Source: Aurantimonas sp. 22II-16-19i (lineage in GTDB: Bacteria; Pseudomonadota; Alphaproteobacteria; Rhizobiales; Rhizobiaceae). From it: a stretch of 59,612 nucleotides of DNA. Positions 8,311 to 17,198 of this stretch are shown one piece after another; the first letter of the stretch is position 1, and each line of letters starts with the position of its first letter. Both the position numbers and the translations under genes were made by a program. A model generated the notes under the pieces. It had not been told where the DNA came from. It saw nothing but the letters and a program-made list of their open reading frames with translations, and did not search any database. The stretch is taken from positions 1 to 59,612 of the forward strand of contig NZ_AQQS01000035.1 in NCBI RefSeq assembly GCF_002088275.1. Reading direction: 5' to 3'.

Positions 8311-9398
8311 TGGTCGGGATCCCCGCGCAAAGAACCTCGCTCCGTGGGATTGACGCCGGTGAGCGTCTCCAGGAATTTCACGATCAGACGGACATCGGTC
8401 GCCGGAATCGTTCGCCTCAGTTGGCGCGCGGCCATATCTGCGACGGCCGCTTCGAGCGTTGCCGCGCGACCGTCGTGAAAATAGGGGGCCGTCAAGGCAA
8501 CGTTCCGCAGGCTTGGCACCCGAAACACGTGGCGGTCTTCCGCGCGTCCCGTGACGGCATATCGGCCCATATCCGCCATGCTTGCCGCTTCGGCCTCGTC
8601 GCTTCCAAGCTGCGTGAAGCTCGGCCGAAAGAGCGGAAAGCGCTGCATGAGGTTTCCCCCGACGTTCTCCCCCTGATGGCAGGATATGCAGCCGTATGAC
8701 TTGAACAGCGCGTATCCCTGTTCCTCGTCCGGCGTGATCGCACCTGCCTCTCCTTCGAGATAGCGGTCGAACCGGCCATCGGCCGTCGTCAGCGACCGTT
8801 GAAAGGCGCCGAGCGCCGCGAGAACCCCCTGCCGGGTCGGACCCTCGCCGAAGATCCTGCGAAAGCTCAGCGGATAGTGCGGGTCTTCGCCGAGCCGCGA
8901 GATGATCACGGCCCACGAGTTCCCCATGACGTTGGGGGCCAGCAGAATGGCCTCGTTCTGCTCTTCCAGCGTCGCGTAGTTACCCCGCCAGTTGTACCGA
9001 TAGTTCTTCCAGGCGTTGAATATGCTGGGCGTGTTGAAGAGATGGTCCTCGCCGTTCGCGCCAACCGCCCTTTGCATGCCATCGTCTCCGCCCATTTCGA
9101 GCCGGTGGCAGGTGGCACAGGAGCGGCTGGCATCCGCCGAAAGCCGTTCGTCCGAGAAGAGCTTGGCTCCGAGGGCAACCAGGCCCGCCCGCTGTCCCCC
9201 GACAGGCGACAGGGGACTGATGGGTTCCGGCAAAGCGAGCTGCGATCCCGCCAGGTCATCGCTGACTGGCGCAGCTGACACATTCGTTTGCCGTTCCGTC
9301 GCCAGCAGCGACTGCGACAGCGAAGCGCCCCAGATACAGCTGACCACGATCAGGAGCCCGCAAATGCCTGGCGTCCGCATCCATCTTGCTATCGACAT
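8307..9398 (-). CDS. Di-haem cytochrome c peroxidase (MauG/CCP family)
   Basis: A 363-residue exported protein with a signal peptide (about 1-34). Two haem c sites are visible: CATCH (Cys94, Cys97, His98) and CISCH (Cys237, Cys240, His241). Length and spacing fit the bacterial di-haem peroxidase/MauG family, which reduces H2O2 or oxidises protein substrates in the periplasm. The 'FRVPSLRNVALTAPYFHDG' segment is typical of this family. It is coupled downstream to the VirA-like kinase (TTGA overlap) and overlaps the upstream unknown gene by 10 bp, so the peroxidase and kinase are made together. Confidence 0.93.
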   Translation of the reverse strand: MSIARWMRTPGICGLLIVVSCIWGASLSQSLLATERQTNVSAAPVSDDLAGSQLALPEPISPLSPVGGQRAGLVALGAKLFSDERLSADASRSCATCHRLEMGGDDGMQRAVGANGEDHLFNTPSIFNAWKNYRYNWRGNYATLEEQNEAILLAPNVMGNSWAVIISRLGEDPHYPLSFRRIFGEGPTRQGVLAALGAFQRSLTTADGRFDRYLEGEAGAITPDEEQGYALFKSYGCISCHQGENVGGNLMQRFPLFRPSFTQLGSDEAEAASMADMGRYAVTGRAEDRHVFRVPSLRNVALTAPYFHDGRAATLEAAVADMAARQLRRTIPATDVRLIVKFLETLTGVNPTERGSLRGDPDH

Positions 9399-10045
9399 GG
9401 ATCATCCTGCCGCAACGACGAAACGGGAGACCACCCGAGGGAGATGGCGGCCGGTCGCAGCCGAAGCTCGAGGCGACTGATGATCCCGGCATCGGGCGTC
9501 CCTGCCCCGAGCAACTCGACCGCCTCCGCCGCGCCATGCGATGGCAGCCATCGGACGGTGCCGCGCAGGCTGACTGTCTGAATGCGTAGCAGCGGGACGG
9601 GATCGACACGCAATGCGCCCAACAGGCTGTCGCAATCGCCATCAGGTGGGGAGGTTCTGGCGAAACAAGGCGTCATCTGCTGATCGCGGCACGACTGCAT
9701 CAGCTTGGCATGGGTCGTTCCCGGCCCGGCCCAGGCAATCCCGGCCTCGCGGCTGACATCAACGGCACAAGCCAGGGAAAGGTCCGCGCAGAGCATGGAA
9801 GCAAACTGCGCCTCGATCATCGCCTGCTCGGCGGAAACAAGGCCCATTTCGACCACGACATCACCCCGGCGGGCAGGAAGCGAGGAACCGGCAGGGCCGT
9901 AGAAGCAGGCCGTGGGTGCCACCGAATGCGCTGCGACGCGGGCGAACTTGAGGATGTCCGGCAGGTCGCGGCAGCAGAAAATGAGCCGCGGCAACCCTTT
10001 CGCCGTGCGCCATGTCAGGCCGGCATTTTGCTGATACGTCATCAT
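9389..10045 (-). CDS. Unknown 218-residue protein, first gene of the VirA/VirG-like operon
   Basis: I do not recognise this protein. It is 218 residues, has no signal peptide or clear membrane segment, and has eight scattered Cys residues ('IFCCRDL', 'SMLCAD', 'MQSCRDQ', 'GDCDS'). The C-terminal part ('GTPDAGIISRLELRL') faintly recalls the end of periplasmic-binding-type folds, but not enough to assign. Support for it being real: an AAGGAAG ribosome site 1-4 bases before the tandem ATGs at 10045/10042, the same strand as the operon, and a 10-bp overlap with the peroxidase start. Confidence 0.6.
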   Translation of the reverse strand: MMTYQQNAGLTWRTAKGLPRLIFCCRDLPDILKFARVAAHSVAPTACFYGPAGSSLPARRGDVVVEMGLVSAEQAMIEAQFASMLCADLSLACAVDVSREAGIAWAGPGTTHAKLMQSCRDQQMTPCFARTSPPDGDCDSLLGALRVDPVPLLRIQTVSLRGTVRWLPSHGAAEAVELLGAGTPDAGIISRLELRLRPAAISLGWSPVSSLRQDDPCR

Positions 10046-10382
10046 GCTTCCTTGGCATTCGGTGTGAACCGTTGCCGCCGGGTCGGACAGTCGGCCCAGT
10101 TGCTGGGTATTCGGATCTGCACACCGGTGTCGTTACCCGCGCCGCGTTGCTTTCTTCAGTGCCCCCCCGGTGCGGGGAGCAATGTCGCCGGCGCACCCGG
10201 CTCCTGCCGGCCCCGGCCCCCGCCCCTGCCCCGGAGAGGACCATCCGCCCACGCCTCGACCGATCGAGACGACGGAAGGGCTCCCCGGGGGCGGAGCGAC
10301 CGCCTTCCGGCAGCTCCAGTTCCGGCGAAGCGTGCCGACGCGGCGGCGACGTTCGCCATCATCACCGCCGCGTCGTCACTGG
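10046..10382. other. Intergenic, no gene found
   Basis: This 337-bp stretch lies between the stop of the GMC gene and the start of the VirA-linked operon, both on the minus strand. It should hold that operon's promoter. It contains a very GC-rich block (about 10170-10240) and no convincing coding frame. Confidence 0.5.
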
Positions 10383-11999
10383 TCATGCGGCATGCGCCAT
10401 CCGCAGCATTTCCGCAGCCCGCTCGCCGATGATCGCGCACGGGGCCTGGGTGTTGCCGGTCGTCACCCGCGGCATGATCGAGCCGTCGGCCACACGCAGC
10501 CCGTCGATGCCGTAGACCCTGAGGGACGCGTCGACGACGGACATTTCATCGCGGCCCATCTTGTTGGTGCAGGTCTGATGCCAGTAGGTGACCGCCGCGT
10601 CGCGGATATAGTCGTCGAGCGCTGCCCCCTTGATCTCGCCCGGCATGGCCTCGCCCTTGACGAACGGCCGGAAGGCCTGCGCATTGCCGAGGTCACGGCA
10701 AAGCTCGACGCAGCGGCGGGCGGTCGCAATGTCGGCAGGATCGCTCAGCATGTTGGCGTCGATTGCCAGCGGCGTCAGCGGATTGGCATCCTGGAGCCGC
10801 AGACGGCCGCGGCTTTCCGGGTGTGCGAGACCCGCAAACATCGTCCACCCGTGCTCCGGGACGCCCCGCGCCGCTGTCCGGTCGCTGGGCACCGGAAACT
10901 CCACCTGACAGAAGACCAGGTCCGGCGCGTCGAGATCGGGACGGCTCTTCCAGTAGAGCGTCGCTTCGCTGCCGCTGTTACGCGGTGCGATCGGCTCCCG
11001 ATATTCCCAGGTGCATCCGAAGGAGACGTGGTCCTGGAGGTTCTGCCCGACGCCGGGAAGATGCTGCACGACGTCGATGCCGTGGCGAGCCAGCTCGGCC
11101 TCGTCGCCGATGCCGGAATGCATGAGCACCTTCGGCGACTGGATCGCGCCGAGCGACAGCACCACTTCGGCTCGTGCGCCGATCGAGACGACCTGCCCGT
11201 CGTGGAGGACCTCGACGCCGGTCGCCCGTTTGCCCTCGATCATCACGCGAAGCACCGTCGTCCCGGTGAGGATCGTCAGATTGGGGCGGTCGCGCCACGG
11301 ATGGACATAAGCGCGATACAGCGAGTGCCGCCGTCCGTGGCGGACCAGCATGTCGGTCAGGGCGGCGCCTCCTGGACCCTCCATCATCCGGCCGTTCGGG
11401 TGCTCGTAGGTCGGAACGCCGATCTCCCGCGCTGCGGCGAGCATCGCATAGGCGATCGGGCTGGGCTCGCATGCCGGCTGAACCCAGACGGGTCCCGACG
11501 AGCCGCGATATTCGGGATCGGGTTCGCCCTGCCAGTTCTCGATCCGGCGGTAGAGATCGAGGACATTCTCATATCCCCAGGCCGTATCGCCGGCCTCCCT
11601 GGCGAAGAAGTCCCAGTCGCTTCGGTGCCCCCTCGCCCAGACCATCACGTTGATGCTGGATCCGCCGCCGAGCCCCTTGCCCATCGACATCGACAGGGCA
11701 CGGCCGTTCAGATGCGGGTTGGGTTGCGCCTGGAAACCCCAGTCGCGCTCGCTGCCCAGATTGACGGGCCACGCCGCCGGATCGAGCACGGTTTCGGCCT
11801 CGTCGTCGCTGCCGGCCTCGATCAGGAGCACCTGGACGTCGGCGTTCTCGGCAAGCCGCCGGGCGATGACAGAGCCCGAAGCGCCGGCGCCGCAGACGAT
11901 GAAGTCATAAGCGGGTTTCGGCGCGGCGGTGGCCGGGCGCCGGCTTTCCTGCGGGCGTGAATCGCGCTCGCGGTCGCCGTGTTCAGCATGTGTCGTCAT
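10383..11999 (-). CDS. GMC family FAD oxidoreductase
   Basis: A 538-residue glucose-methanol-choline oxidoreductase. The N-terminal FAD motif 'DFIVCGAGASGSVIARRLAE' is followed by 'GKGLGGGSSINVMVWARG'; the C-terminus has the catalytic His in 'TYWHQTCTNKMG' and Asn in 'RVTTGNTQAPCA'. It should oxidise an alcohol, such as choline or an aromatic or polyol alcohol, with FAD. ATG 11999 is preferred over the ATG at 12020 because GAAGGAA sits 8 bases upstream of it. The first 30 residues are charged and poorly conserved. It is divergent from the HTH-GAF gene. Confidence 0.95.
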   Translation of the reverse strand: MTTHAEHGDRERDSRPQESRRPATAAPKPAYDFIVCGAGASGSVIARRLAENADVQVLLIEAGSDDEAETVLDPAAWPVNLGSERDWGFQAQPNPHLNGRALSMSMGKGLGGGSSINVMVWARGHRSDWDFFAREAGDTAWGYENVLDLYRRIENWQGEPDPEYRGSSGPVWVQPACEPSPIAYAMLAAAREIGVPTYEHPNGRMMEGPGGAALTDMLVRHGRRHSLYRAYVHPWRDRPNLTILTGTTVLRVMIEGKRATGVEVLHDGQVVSIGARAEVVLSLGAIQSPKVLMHSGIGDEAELARHGIDVVQHLPGVGQNLQDHVSFGCTWEYREPIAPRNSGSEATLYWKSRPDLDAPDLVFCQVEFPVPSDRTAARGVPEHGWTMFAGLAHPESRGRLRLQDANPLTPLAIDANMLSDPADIATARRCVELCRDLGNAQAFRPFVKGEAMPGEIKGAALDDYIRDAAVTYWHQTCTNKMGRDEMSVVDASLRVYGIDGLRVADGSIMPRVTTGNTQAPCAIIGERAAEMLRMAHAA

Positions 12000-12123
12000 G
12001 CGAAAATTCCTTCTTTGCATCGAGCGCTCGGCGCTCGAATGGGAGCGCTCCCGTACCCAGGCTCGTGCCGCGATGTCCTGTGGGACCGCGCCTCACGCCC
12101 TGTCTCGGTCGCTGCATTGCAAA

Positions 12124-12150
12124 TATCAATTCTATCATTTCTATCAATTC
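12124..12150. repeat. Three tandem 9-bp repeats in a divergent promoter
   Basis: TATCAATTC (12124-12132), TATCATTTC (12133-12141) and TATCAATTC (12142-12150) follow each other without gaps. They lie in an unusually AT-rich stretch between the GMC gene and the HTH-GAF gene. Direct repeats at near helical spacing suggest an operator, perhaps for the excisionase-type HTH protein next door. Confidence 0.6.
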
Positions 12151-12250
12151 ACGACGAAGTCATCGGTTTTGTATCGTATTGCAATTGAAACACCGGGCCG
12201 CGCCTCGTACTGGTCGACGGGCTGCGCTGTTCCGCAGCGACCAATGGGCG

Positions 12251-13363
12251 ATGGCCATGCCGAACAGGGACAAGGACATTCTGACGACGGCCGAGACAGC
12301 CAAGCTGTTCGGCGTCTCCGTGCGGACTGCCCAGCTGATGATCGAGGGCGGCTCGATCCCGTCGTGGAAGACCCCGGGCGGGCATCGCCGTGTCTATCGA
12401 ACCGATGTCGAGGCGCTGATCGCAGGCTCCGGCATGGACGCCCACCTGCCCTCGGCGTTGGTCGTGGTGAGCGCCTCCGCAGACCGGCTGCCGGTCTACG
12501 AGAGGCTGTTTTCGGCGATGCCCGAATGCACTCTCCAGGCCTTCGACGATCCCCATGCGGCGGCGTTCGCGATCGGTTCGACGCGACCCTTCGGCGTCGT
12601 CGTCGACCTGCAGGCTGCCGATCCCTCGCGGCACGCGCTGCTCTCGAGCCTCGTCGACAATCCGGCTCTCGGCGACACCCTTATTCTCGCCGTCGGAGCC
12701 CCGGCACCGAACGGCGGCAACAGGATCAGCCATGTCGAAACCCCCGACGCTGCGGCGGCCGCCCTGCGCAAAGCCTTCGCCGGTACCGGTGAAACGGCGG
12801 GCTCGCCGGCCGACGCGACATTCCCGATCGCCCGGAACGAGCGTCAGCGGCTGGCTGCCGTCGAGCAGTCCGGCCTGATGGACACAGCGCCGGAGGAAGC
12901 CTTCGACCAACTGGCGTGGCTGGCGGCCCATACACTGGACGCGCCGGTCGCGCTGGTGACCTTGCTGGCGCAGACCCGGCAGTGGTTCAAATCGCGCATC
13001 GGCCTCGACCTTGCCGAGACCCCGCGCGACTGGTCCTTCTGCAATCACACGATCCTGCAGAAGGGGATCTTCGCGGTCGGCGATCTGGCAAGCGATCCTC
13101 GCTTCGAGGCCAATCCCGCCGTCATCGCCCCACCGAACTTCCGGTTCTATGCGGGGGCGCCCATCCGCGACGGCAACGGCTTCGCCCTGGGGTCCCTGTG
13201 CGTCATCGACTACAAGCCGCGCGTGCTGGAGGACTCCCAGGAAAAGAGCCTCCTCGCCCTGGCAGGGCTGGCTTCCGACGAGTTCCGCCTTCGATCCACC
13301 GAACGCCAGCTCCGCGAGGCGCGTCGCCGCGCGGAGCCGCAAGACCCGCAGGCCCGAAGCTAA
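12251..13363 (+). CDS. Excisionase-type HTH protein with GAF domain
   Basis: A 370-residue regulator. The N-terminus is a MerR/excisionase-type helix-turn-helix ('LTTAETAKLFGVSVRTAQLM', then 'TPGGHRRVYRTDVEALI'). The middle (about 65-175) looks like a degenerate receiver with no clear phospho-Asp. The C-terminus (about 200-350) is a GAF domain of the type that starts 'NERQRLAAVEQSGLMDTAPE'. I start it at ATG 12251; ATG 12257 is also possible. The long upstream frame has no similarity. It may sense a small ligand or redox state and act on the tandem repeats ahead of it. Confidence 0.85.
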   Translation: MAMPNRDKDILTTAETAKLFGVSVRTAQLMIEGGSIPSWKTPGGHRRVYRTDVEALIAGSGMDAHLPSALVVVSASADRLPVYERLFSAMPECTLQAFDDPHAAAFAIGSTRPFGVVVDLQAADPSRHALLSSLVDNPALGDTLILAVGAPAPNGGNRISHVETPDAAAAALRKAFAGTGETAGSPADATFPIARNERQRLAAVEQSGLMDTAPEEAFDQLAWLAAHTLDAPVALVTLLAQTRQWFKSRIGLDLAETPRDWSFCNHTILQKGIFAVGDLASDPRFEANPAVIAPPNFRFYAGAPIRDGNGFALGSLCVIDYKPRVLEDSQEKSLLALAGLASDEFRLRSTERQLREARRRAEPQDPQARS

Positions 13364-13455
13364 CCGGCTGCCCATCGTCCGATCGCGCCGCAAGTTCGGC
13401 AACGGCGCGATCAGGGTGGGCCCCAAGTTGGATCAAGGTCGCCGGCCGCCGCCTG

Positions 13456-14292
13456 TCACTGTGACTGCGGCATGCTGTCCGGCGCAGCCGCGGCGGCACC
13501 ATCCGCGGTGGCGGTCGACACCTCACGCGCAGCCTTGTCGATGACGTCGGCAACGACCTTCGGCTGGGTCATGAAGATGGCGTGGCTGGCCGCAACTTCC
13601 GTGACCTCGGCGCCGATGCGTTCTGCCATGGCGTGGAGCATCCGCTGGTCGAACGCCTTGTCGTCGGTGCCGAACACGGCCCAGCTCGGCTTCGTGCGCC
13701 AGGCGGCGTTCTGGAGCGTTGTCGAGAACACCGACATGTTGATCGGCACCTGGGAATCCCTCATGAAGGCGGCATCCGCATCCGTGGTGTCCGCCGCAAA
13801 GCCGGCCTTGAATGTGTCCGGCTTCACGAAACCGAACCCGTCGTCAGTCGTCTCGAGGACGAATTCGGGCGGGGTGGTGAAGCCCGCATACAGATCCGCC
13901 GTGGTTTGGCCGGCGTCGGGCGACAGGGCCGCGACATAGACGAGCCCGGCGACCTTCGGATCGACGCCCGCTTCGGTGATCACCGTGCCGCCCCAGCTAT
14001 GGCCGACGAGGATGGTGGGTCCGTCCTGGCGGTCCAGGGCCCGCTTCGTCGCCGCCACGTCGTCGGCCAGCGAGGTCAACGGGTTCTGGACGATGGTGAC
14101 GCGATAGCCGCGTCCGGTCAGATCGTCGTAGACGCCGCGCCAGCCCGAACCGTCGGCGAAGGCTCCGTGCACCAGCACGACGTTCCTGACGGAAGGCGGC
14201 GACGCCATGTTCTCCGCCCGCGTGGCCGCGACACTGGCGACGAGGGTTGCTCCAGCCAGGGCAGCCATGATCGCATTTCCCATCCTGCTCAT
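13456..14292 (-). CDS. Secreted alpha/beta hydrolase
   Basis: A 278-residue hydrolase with a signal peptide (about 1-28, ending near 'VAATRAENM'). 'VVLVHGAFADGSGW' is the oxyanion-hole strand, 'GHSWGG' the nucleophile elbow, and the C-terminal 'ASHAIFMTQP' supplies the His. It resembles salicylate-esterase/EstC-like periplasmic hydrolases. ATG 14292 has GGAG upstream; the frame further up has no similarity. The C-terminal tail is Ala rich. It is divergent from a LysR regulator, the usual arrangement for regulator and target. Confidence 0.92.
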   Translation of the reverse strand: MSRMGNAIMAALAGATLVASVAATRAENMASPPSVRNVVLVHGAFADGSGWRGVYDDLTGRGYRVTIVQNPLTSLADDVAATKRALDRQDGPTILVGHSWGGTVITEAGVDPKVAGLVYVAALSPDAGQTTADLYAGFTTPPEFVLETTDDGFGFVKPDTFKAGFAADTTDADAAFMRDSQVPINMSVFSTTLQNAAWRTKPSWAVFGTDDKAFDQRMLHAMAERIGAEVTEVAASHAIFMTQPKVVADVIDKAAREVSTATADGAAAAAPDSMPQSQ

Positions 14293-14721
14293 TCTCGCTC
14301 TCCATTGGTCGGACGATCGAATCTCGCCCGACATACCGATGAATTCTTCGACCGAGCCGCAAAGGTCGGAAACGGATCCGGCGATCCGGACGGACAGCCG
14401 GGGCCTTCTCCATACCCGACCTGCGGCCGGCTTCGCGCGTGGCTTCGGAAGACATGCGTCGCGCCGGATGCGGACCAATGGCGCGATCGGCGCCAGCTCG
14501 GCGGCGATTCAGGACCCGCATGTCGGCTCGGGCAGATCGAGATCTTTGTACCGAGTCCGTGAGCTGGTTCGTTCCGTTATCCTGCCGCGTTACAGGACAG
14601 TGATAATCACCGAGCCGATCGTTGACTGCGGCCGTTGCAGCTGTTTATGCGGAAACGAACGGCATGATTAGCCACCCCTGGAGCAACGCGTCGTTTCCCA
14701 GGCGAAACAGCGGGCCGGCGG
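14293..14721. other. Divergent promoter region of hydrolase and LysR gene
   Basis: This 429-bp stretch has no gene. The AT-richer part (about 14545-14660) holds TTATC (14577-14581) and GATAA (14602-14606), an inverted pair 20 bases apart. It may be part of a LysR site but is too short to be sure. Confidence 0.35.
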
Positions 14722-15621
14722 ATGGATGATGCCAACGACTACGTCGCGCTGCACGCCGTGCTGATCCATGGCGGATTTTCTGCCGCTGCACGCCGGGTCG
14801 GACTGCCCAAGGCGACGCTGAGCAAGCGGGTCGCGAGGCTGGAAGAACGCCTGGGCGTGCGTCTTCTGGAACGATCGACCCGCAACGTCAGGCCGACCGA
14901 AGTGGGGCGGCAGATCTTCGAGCAGGCGCAGGCCATCGTCGCCGGGCTGGGAGCGGCGGCAGCCGTCGCCGCGTCTGCCCAGGCCGAGCCGAACGGTGTT
15001 CTGCGGGTGGGCAGCCCGCAAGGCCTGATCCATGGCATGCTGGCCGAGATCCTGCCCGACTTCCTGCGGCTCCACCCCAGGATATGCCTGCATCTCGAGG
15101 AAATGAACCGGCCCGCCGATCTCGTTCGAGACCGGATCGATGTGGCGCTCCGCGCCCGCTACGAGGTCGAGGCAGGTGCCCATCTGGTGGTTCGGCAGTT
15201 CTGCCGGGAGGCCGGCGTCCTCGCGGCTGCGCCCGCCTACCTTGCGGAGCTGGGGACGCTGCCTCTCCTTCAGGACATCCCCCGGCTTCCGACGCTGGCG
15301 ATGGCCCACGAGACGATATGGAACCTTGTCGATCGATCGGGCGAATGCCGGCAGATCGAAGTCGCTCCGCGTCTTCTCTCTACCAATGTCGAGTTGCTGC
15401 GGATGGCAACCGAAGCGGGATTGGGCATTGCCCTGTTGCCGCAGCACGTCTGTCGCCCCGGCTTCCAGTCGGGGACCCTCGTGCGAATCCTGCCGGAATT
15501 GGCCACGGCCGAGGGCACGATCTACGCCGACTTCTCCTCCCGGCGCGGCCTTACCCCCGCCATCCGGGCCCTCATCGACTATCTGGCCGAAACGATCCCG
15601 CGGACGACGTCTCCTGTCTGA
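14722..15621 (+). CDS. LysR family transcriptional regulator
   Basis: A 299-residue LysR protein. The winged HTH is residues 1-60 ('GGFSAAARRVGLPKATLSKR', then 'VRLLERSTRNVRPTEVG'), followed by a type 2 periplasmic-binding-like effector domain (about 90-295). The variant 'KATLSKRVARLEERLG' is typical of the DsdC/AaeR-like branch. The likely target is the divergent secreted hydrolase. The ATG at 14722 begins a normal N-terminus. Confidence 0.94.
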   Translation: MDDANDYVALHAVLIHGGFSAAARRVGLPKATLSKRVARLEERLGVRLLERSTRNVRPTEVGRQIFEQAQAIVAGLGAAAAVAASAQAEPNGVLRVGSPQGLIHGMLAEILPDFLRLHPRICLHLEEMNRPADLVRDRIDVALRARYEVEAGAHLVVRQFCREAGVLAAAPAYLAELGTLPLLQDIPRLPTLAMAHETIWNLVDRSGECRQIEVAPRLLSTNVELLRMATEAGLGIALLPQHVCRPGFQSGTLVRILPELATAEGTIYADFSSRRGLTPAIRALIDYLAETIPRTTSPV

Positions 15622-15852
15622 AGGACGCGGGCCGCGAGGGCCATCGCCTCCGCCGTGATCCGCCGACCTCGGGACTGCCCATGAGGCCTCCACCGCTCCT
15701 GCAAGCGAGCGCGGTGCATGGAGAACAGCCTGGCGCGCATCTGTGGAGAAGGCGGTGGAACGGTCGAGATCGCCGCCCGAGATGAAGACATCTTCGAGCA
15801 CGGGGCTCTCCTTGATGGGGCAGATCGGGCCTGATGGGGTTGTATGGGTGGA

Positions 15853-16053
15853 TCAGATGACGCAGCCGCCGGAGACCTCGATGGTCTGGGCTTTCTACCC
15901 AGGCGTGTCGTCCAAGAGGAGGCTCGCGATCATCCGACCGACGTCGTCGGGCTCGCCGACGCGGCCGAGTGCGGTCTGCCCGGCGAAAAGCGCCTCGAAC
16001 ACGTCGTTCAAGCCGCCGCCGAGATCGTTGCGGATGGCGCCTCGCCACTTGGT
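15853..16053 (-). pseudogene. C-terminal fragment of an SDR gene with an internal stop
   Basis: Reading the minus strand from 16053 gives [14 protein letters not shown], then '[20 protein letters not shown]', a stop (TAG at 15897-15895), and '[13 protein letters not shown]' before TGA. This is the usual C-terminal part of a short-chain dehydrogenase, where the stop replaces the Trp normally found before 'QTIEVSGG'. A stop codon lies just upstream, and no N-terminal part is present between the fragment and the transglutaminase gene. It is a dead remnant about 65 codons long. Confidence 0.75.
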
Positions 16054-16098
16054 ATGGGAAGACGGTTATCCCTGTCGCACCTCACATGGAGATGCATC

Positions 16099-16965
16099 TT
16101 GCAACGTCTGACCACGTTCCACAGGACAATCTATACCTATCGCTGTCCCGTCTCACTCAGCCCGCATCGGCTGATGCTGCGCCCGCGCGAAACCCGCGAC
16201 CTCAGGCTCATTTCCCACGAGATCGACCTCACGCCGGAGGCCGAGATCGCATGGTCGCAGGACGTGTCGGGCAATGCGATTGCGACCGCCGCGTTTCGCT
16301 CCCAGACTGATCGCTTGACGATCGAAAGTCGATCTCAGCTGGAACTATGCGCGCCCCTCTGGCCGGTGTTTCCGATTTGCGCGAGCGCGATCTACTATCC
16401 GTTCTCCTATTCCAATGACGACTGGACGGATCTCGGCGCACTGACGCAGCCGCAATCCCTCGACCGCGACGGCCATCTCCTTCGATGGGTCGAGGGGTTC
16501 GTGTTTCAGCGGCCGACTGACACACTGACCCTTCTGAAAAACATCAGTGAGGGTGTCTCTTCCCAAATTTCGTACGAGGCTCGCGAGGATGAAGGCACGC
16601 AGTCTCCATCGGAAACCCTGACACGGAGAAGGGGGTCGTGCCGCGATCTTGCGGTCTTGCTCGCAGACGCCACAAGGATCCTCGGGTTCGGAGCGCGATT
16701 GGTCTCGGGGTATCTGTTCGACCCCGACAACGAGCTGGTCGGATCTGCAGGCCCAGGGTCCACCCATGCCTGGGTGGAGGTCTTCATTCCCGGGGCGGGC
16801 TGGATCACCTTCGACCCGACCAATCGCAGCGTGGGGTCGAAGAACCTCATTCCTGTGGCTGTCGCACGAGACATCCGTCAAGCGGTTCCCGTGGCCGGAA
16901 GCTTCGTCGGGCGACCGGATGCGCTGATCGGCATGAGGGTCGAAGTTTCCGTCGCGTCTGGCTGA
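16099..16965 (+). CDS. Transglutaminase-like cysteine protease family protein
   Basis: A 288-residue protein of the bacterial transglutaminase-like family: the N-terminal beta domain begins '[20 protein letters not shown]', and the catalytic triad is visible as Cys181 ('RRGSCRDLA'), His223 ('STHAWVEVF') and Asp239 ('WITFDPTN'). I start it at TTG 16099, with GGAGA 8 bases upstream; no ATG fits, and upstream codons run antisense to the dead SDR fragment. Members are probably peptidases or amidases. It has no signal peptide. The depolymerase-like gene follows 233 bp later. Confidence 0.88.
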   Translation: MQRLTTFHRTIYTYRCPVSLSPHRLMLRPRETRDLRLISHEIDLTPEAEIAWSQDVSGNAIATAAFRSQTDRLTIESRSQLELCAPLWPVFPICASAIYYPFSYSNDDWTDLGALTQPQSLDRDGHLLRWVEGFVFQRPTDTLTLLKNISEGVSSQISYEAREDEGTQSPSETLTRRRGSCRDLAVLLADATRILGFGARLVSGYLFDPDNELVGSAGPGSTHAWVEVFIPGAGWITFDPTNRSVGSKNLIPVAVARDIRQAVPVAGSFVGRPDALIGMRVEVSVASG

Positions 16966-17198
16966 CCGCCAATCCGCCAGGCTGCTCGCGAAGGCGTCTG
17001 GAGTGTCGTTCGTTCAGACGAGACAACCCGAACCAGCCGGCGCGGAGCCGCTTTGTCGGTCGCCCGTGCCGGCCGCCGCCGCCGTCCAGTTCCCCATGTG
17101 GTGGCGCCAACCGACAGCCGAAGCTTTCGGGCGAAGGGCTCCGCTGGGAACAGTTGTCCAGCCCATGTCATTGTCGCGGTAACGAACTAGGAGTTCGC

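Noticed and set aside
8311-8916. N-terminal extension of the VirA-like kinase by about 200 codons
   Set aside because: It overlaps the peroxidase gene in another frame and has no VirA similarity; the TTG at 8310 gives the normal N-terminus.
9389-10045. Assignment of the 218-residue protein as a phosphonate-type periplasmic binding protein
   Set aside because: There is no signal peptide and none of the family's early motifs; only a weak resemblance near the C-terminus.
5025-10045. Ti-plasmid or T-DNA transfer region
   Set aside because: Only the VirA/VirG-like pair is present; there are no virB, virD, border repeats or plasmid replication genes in the window.
14577-14606. TTATC/GATAA pair as a firm LysR operator
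   Set aside because: Five-base arms are too short and no T-N11-A site stands out; noted only in the intergenic entry.
15844-16098. N-terminal extension of the transglutaminase gene by 85 codons
   Set aside because: These codons are antisense to the SDR remnant, and the family begins at the TTG 16099 position with a ribosome site.
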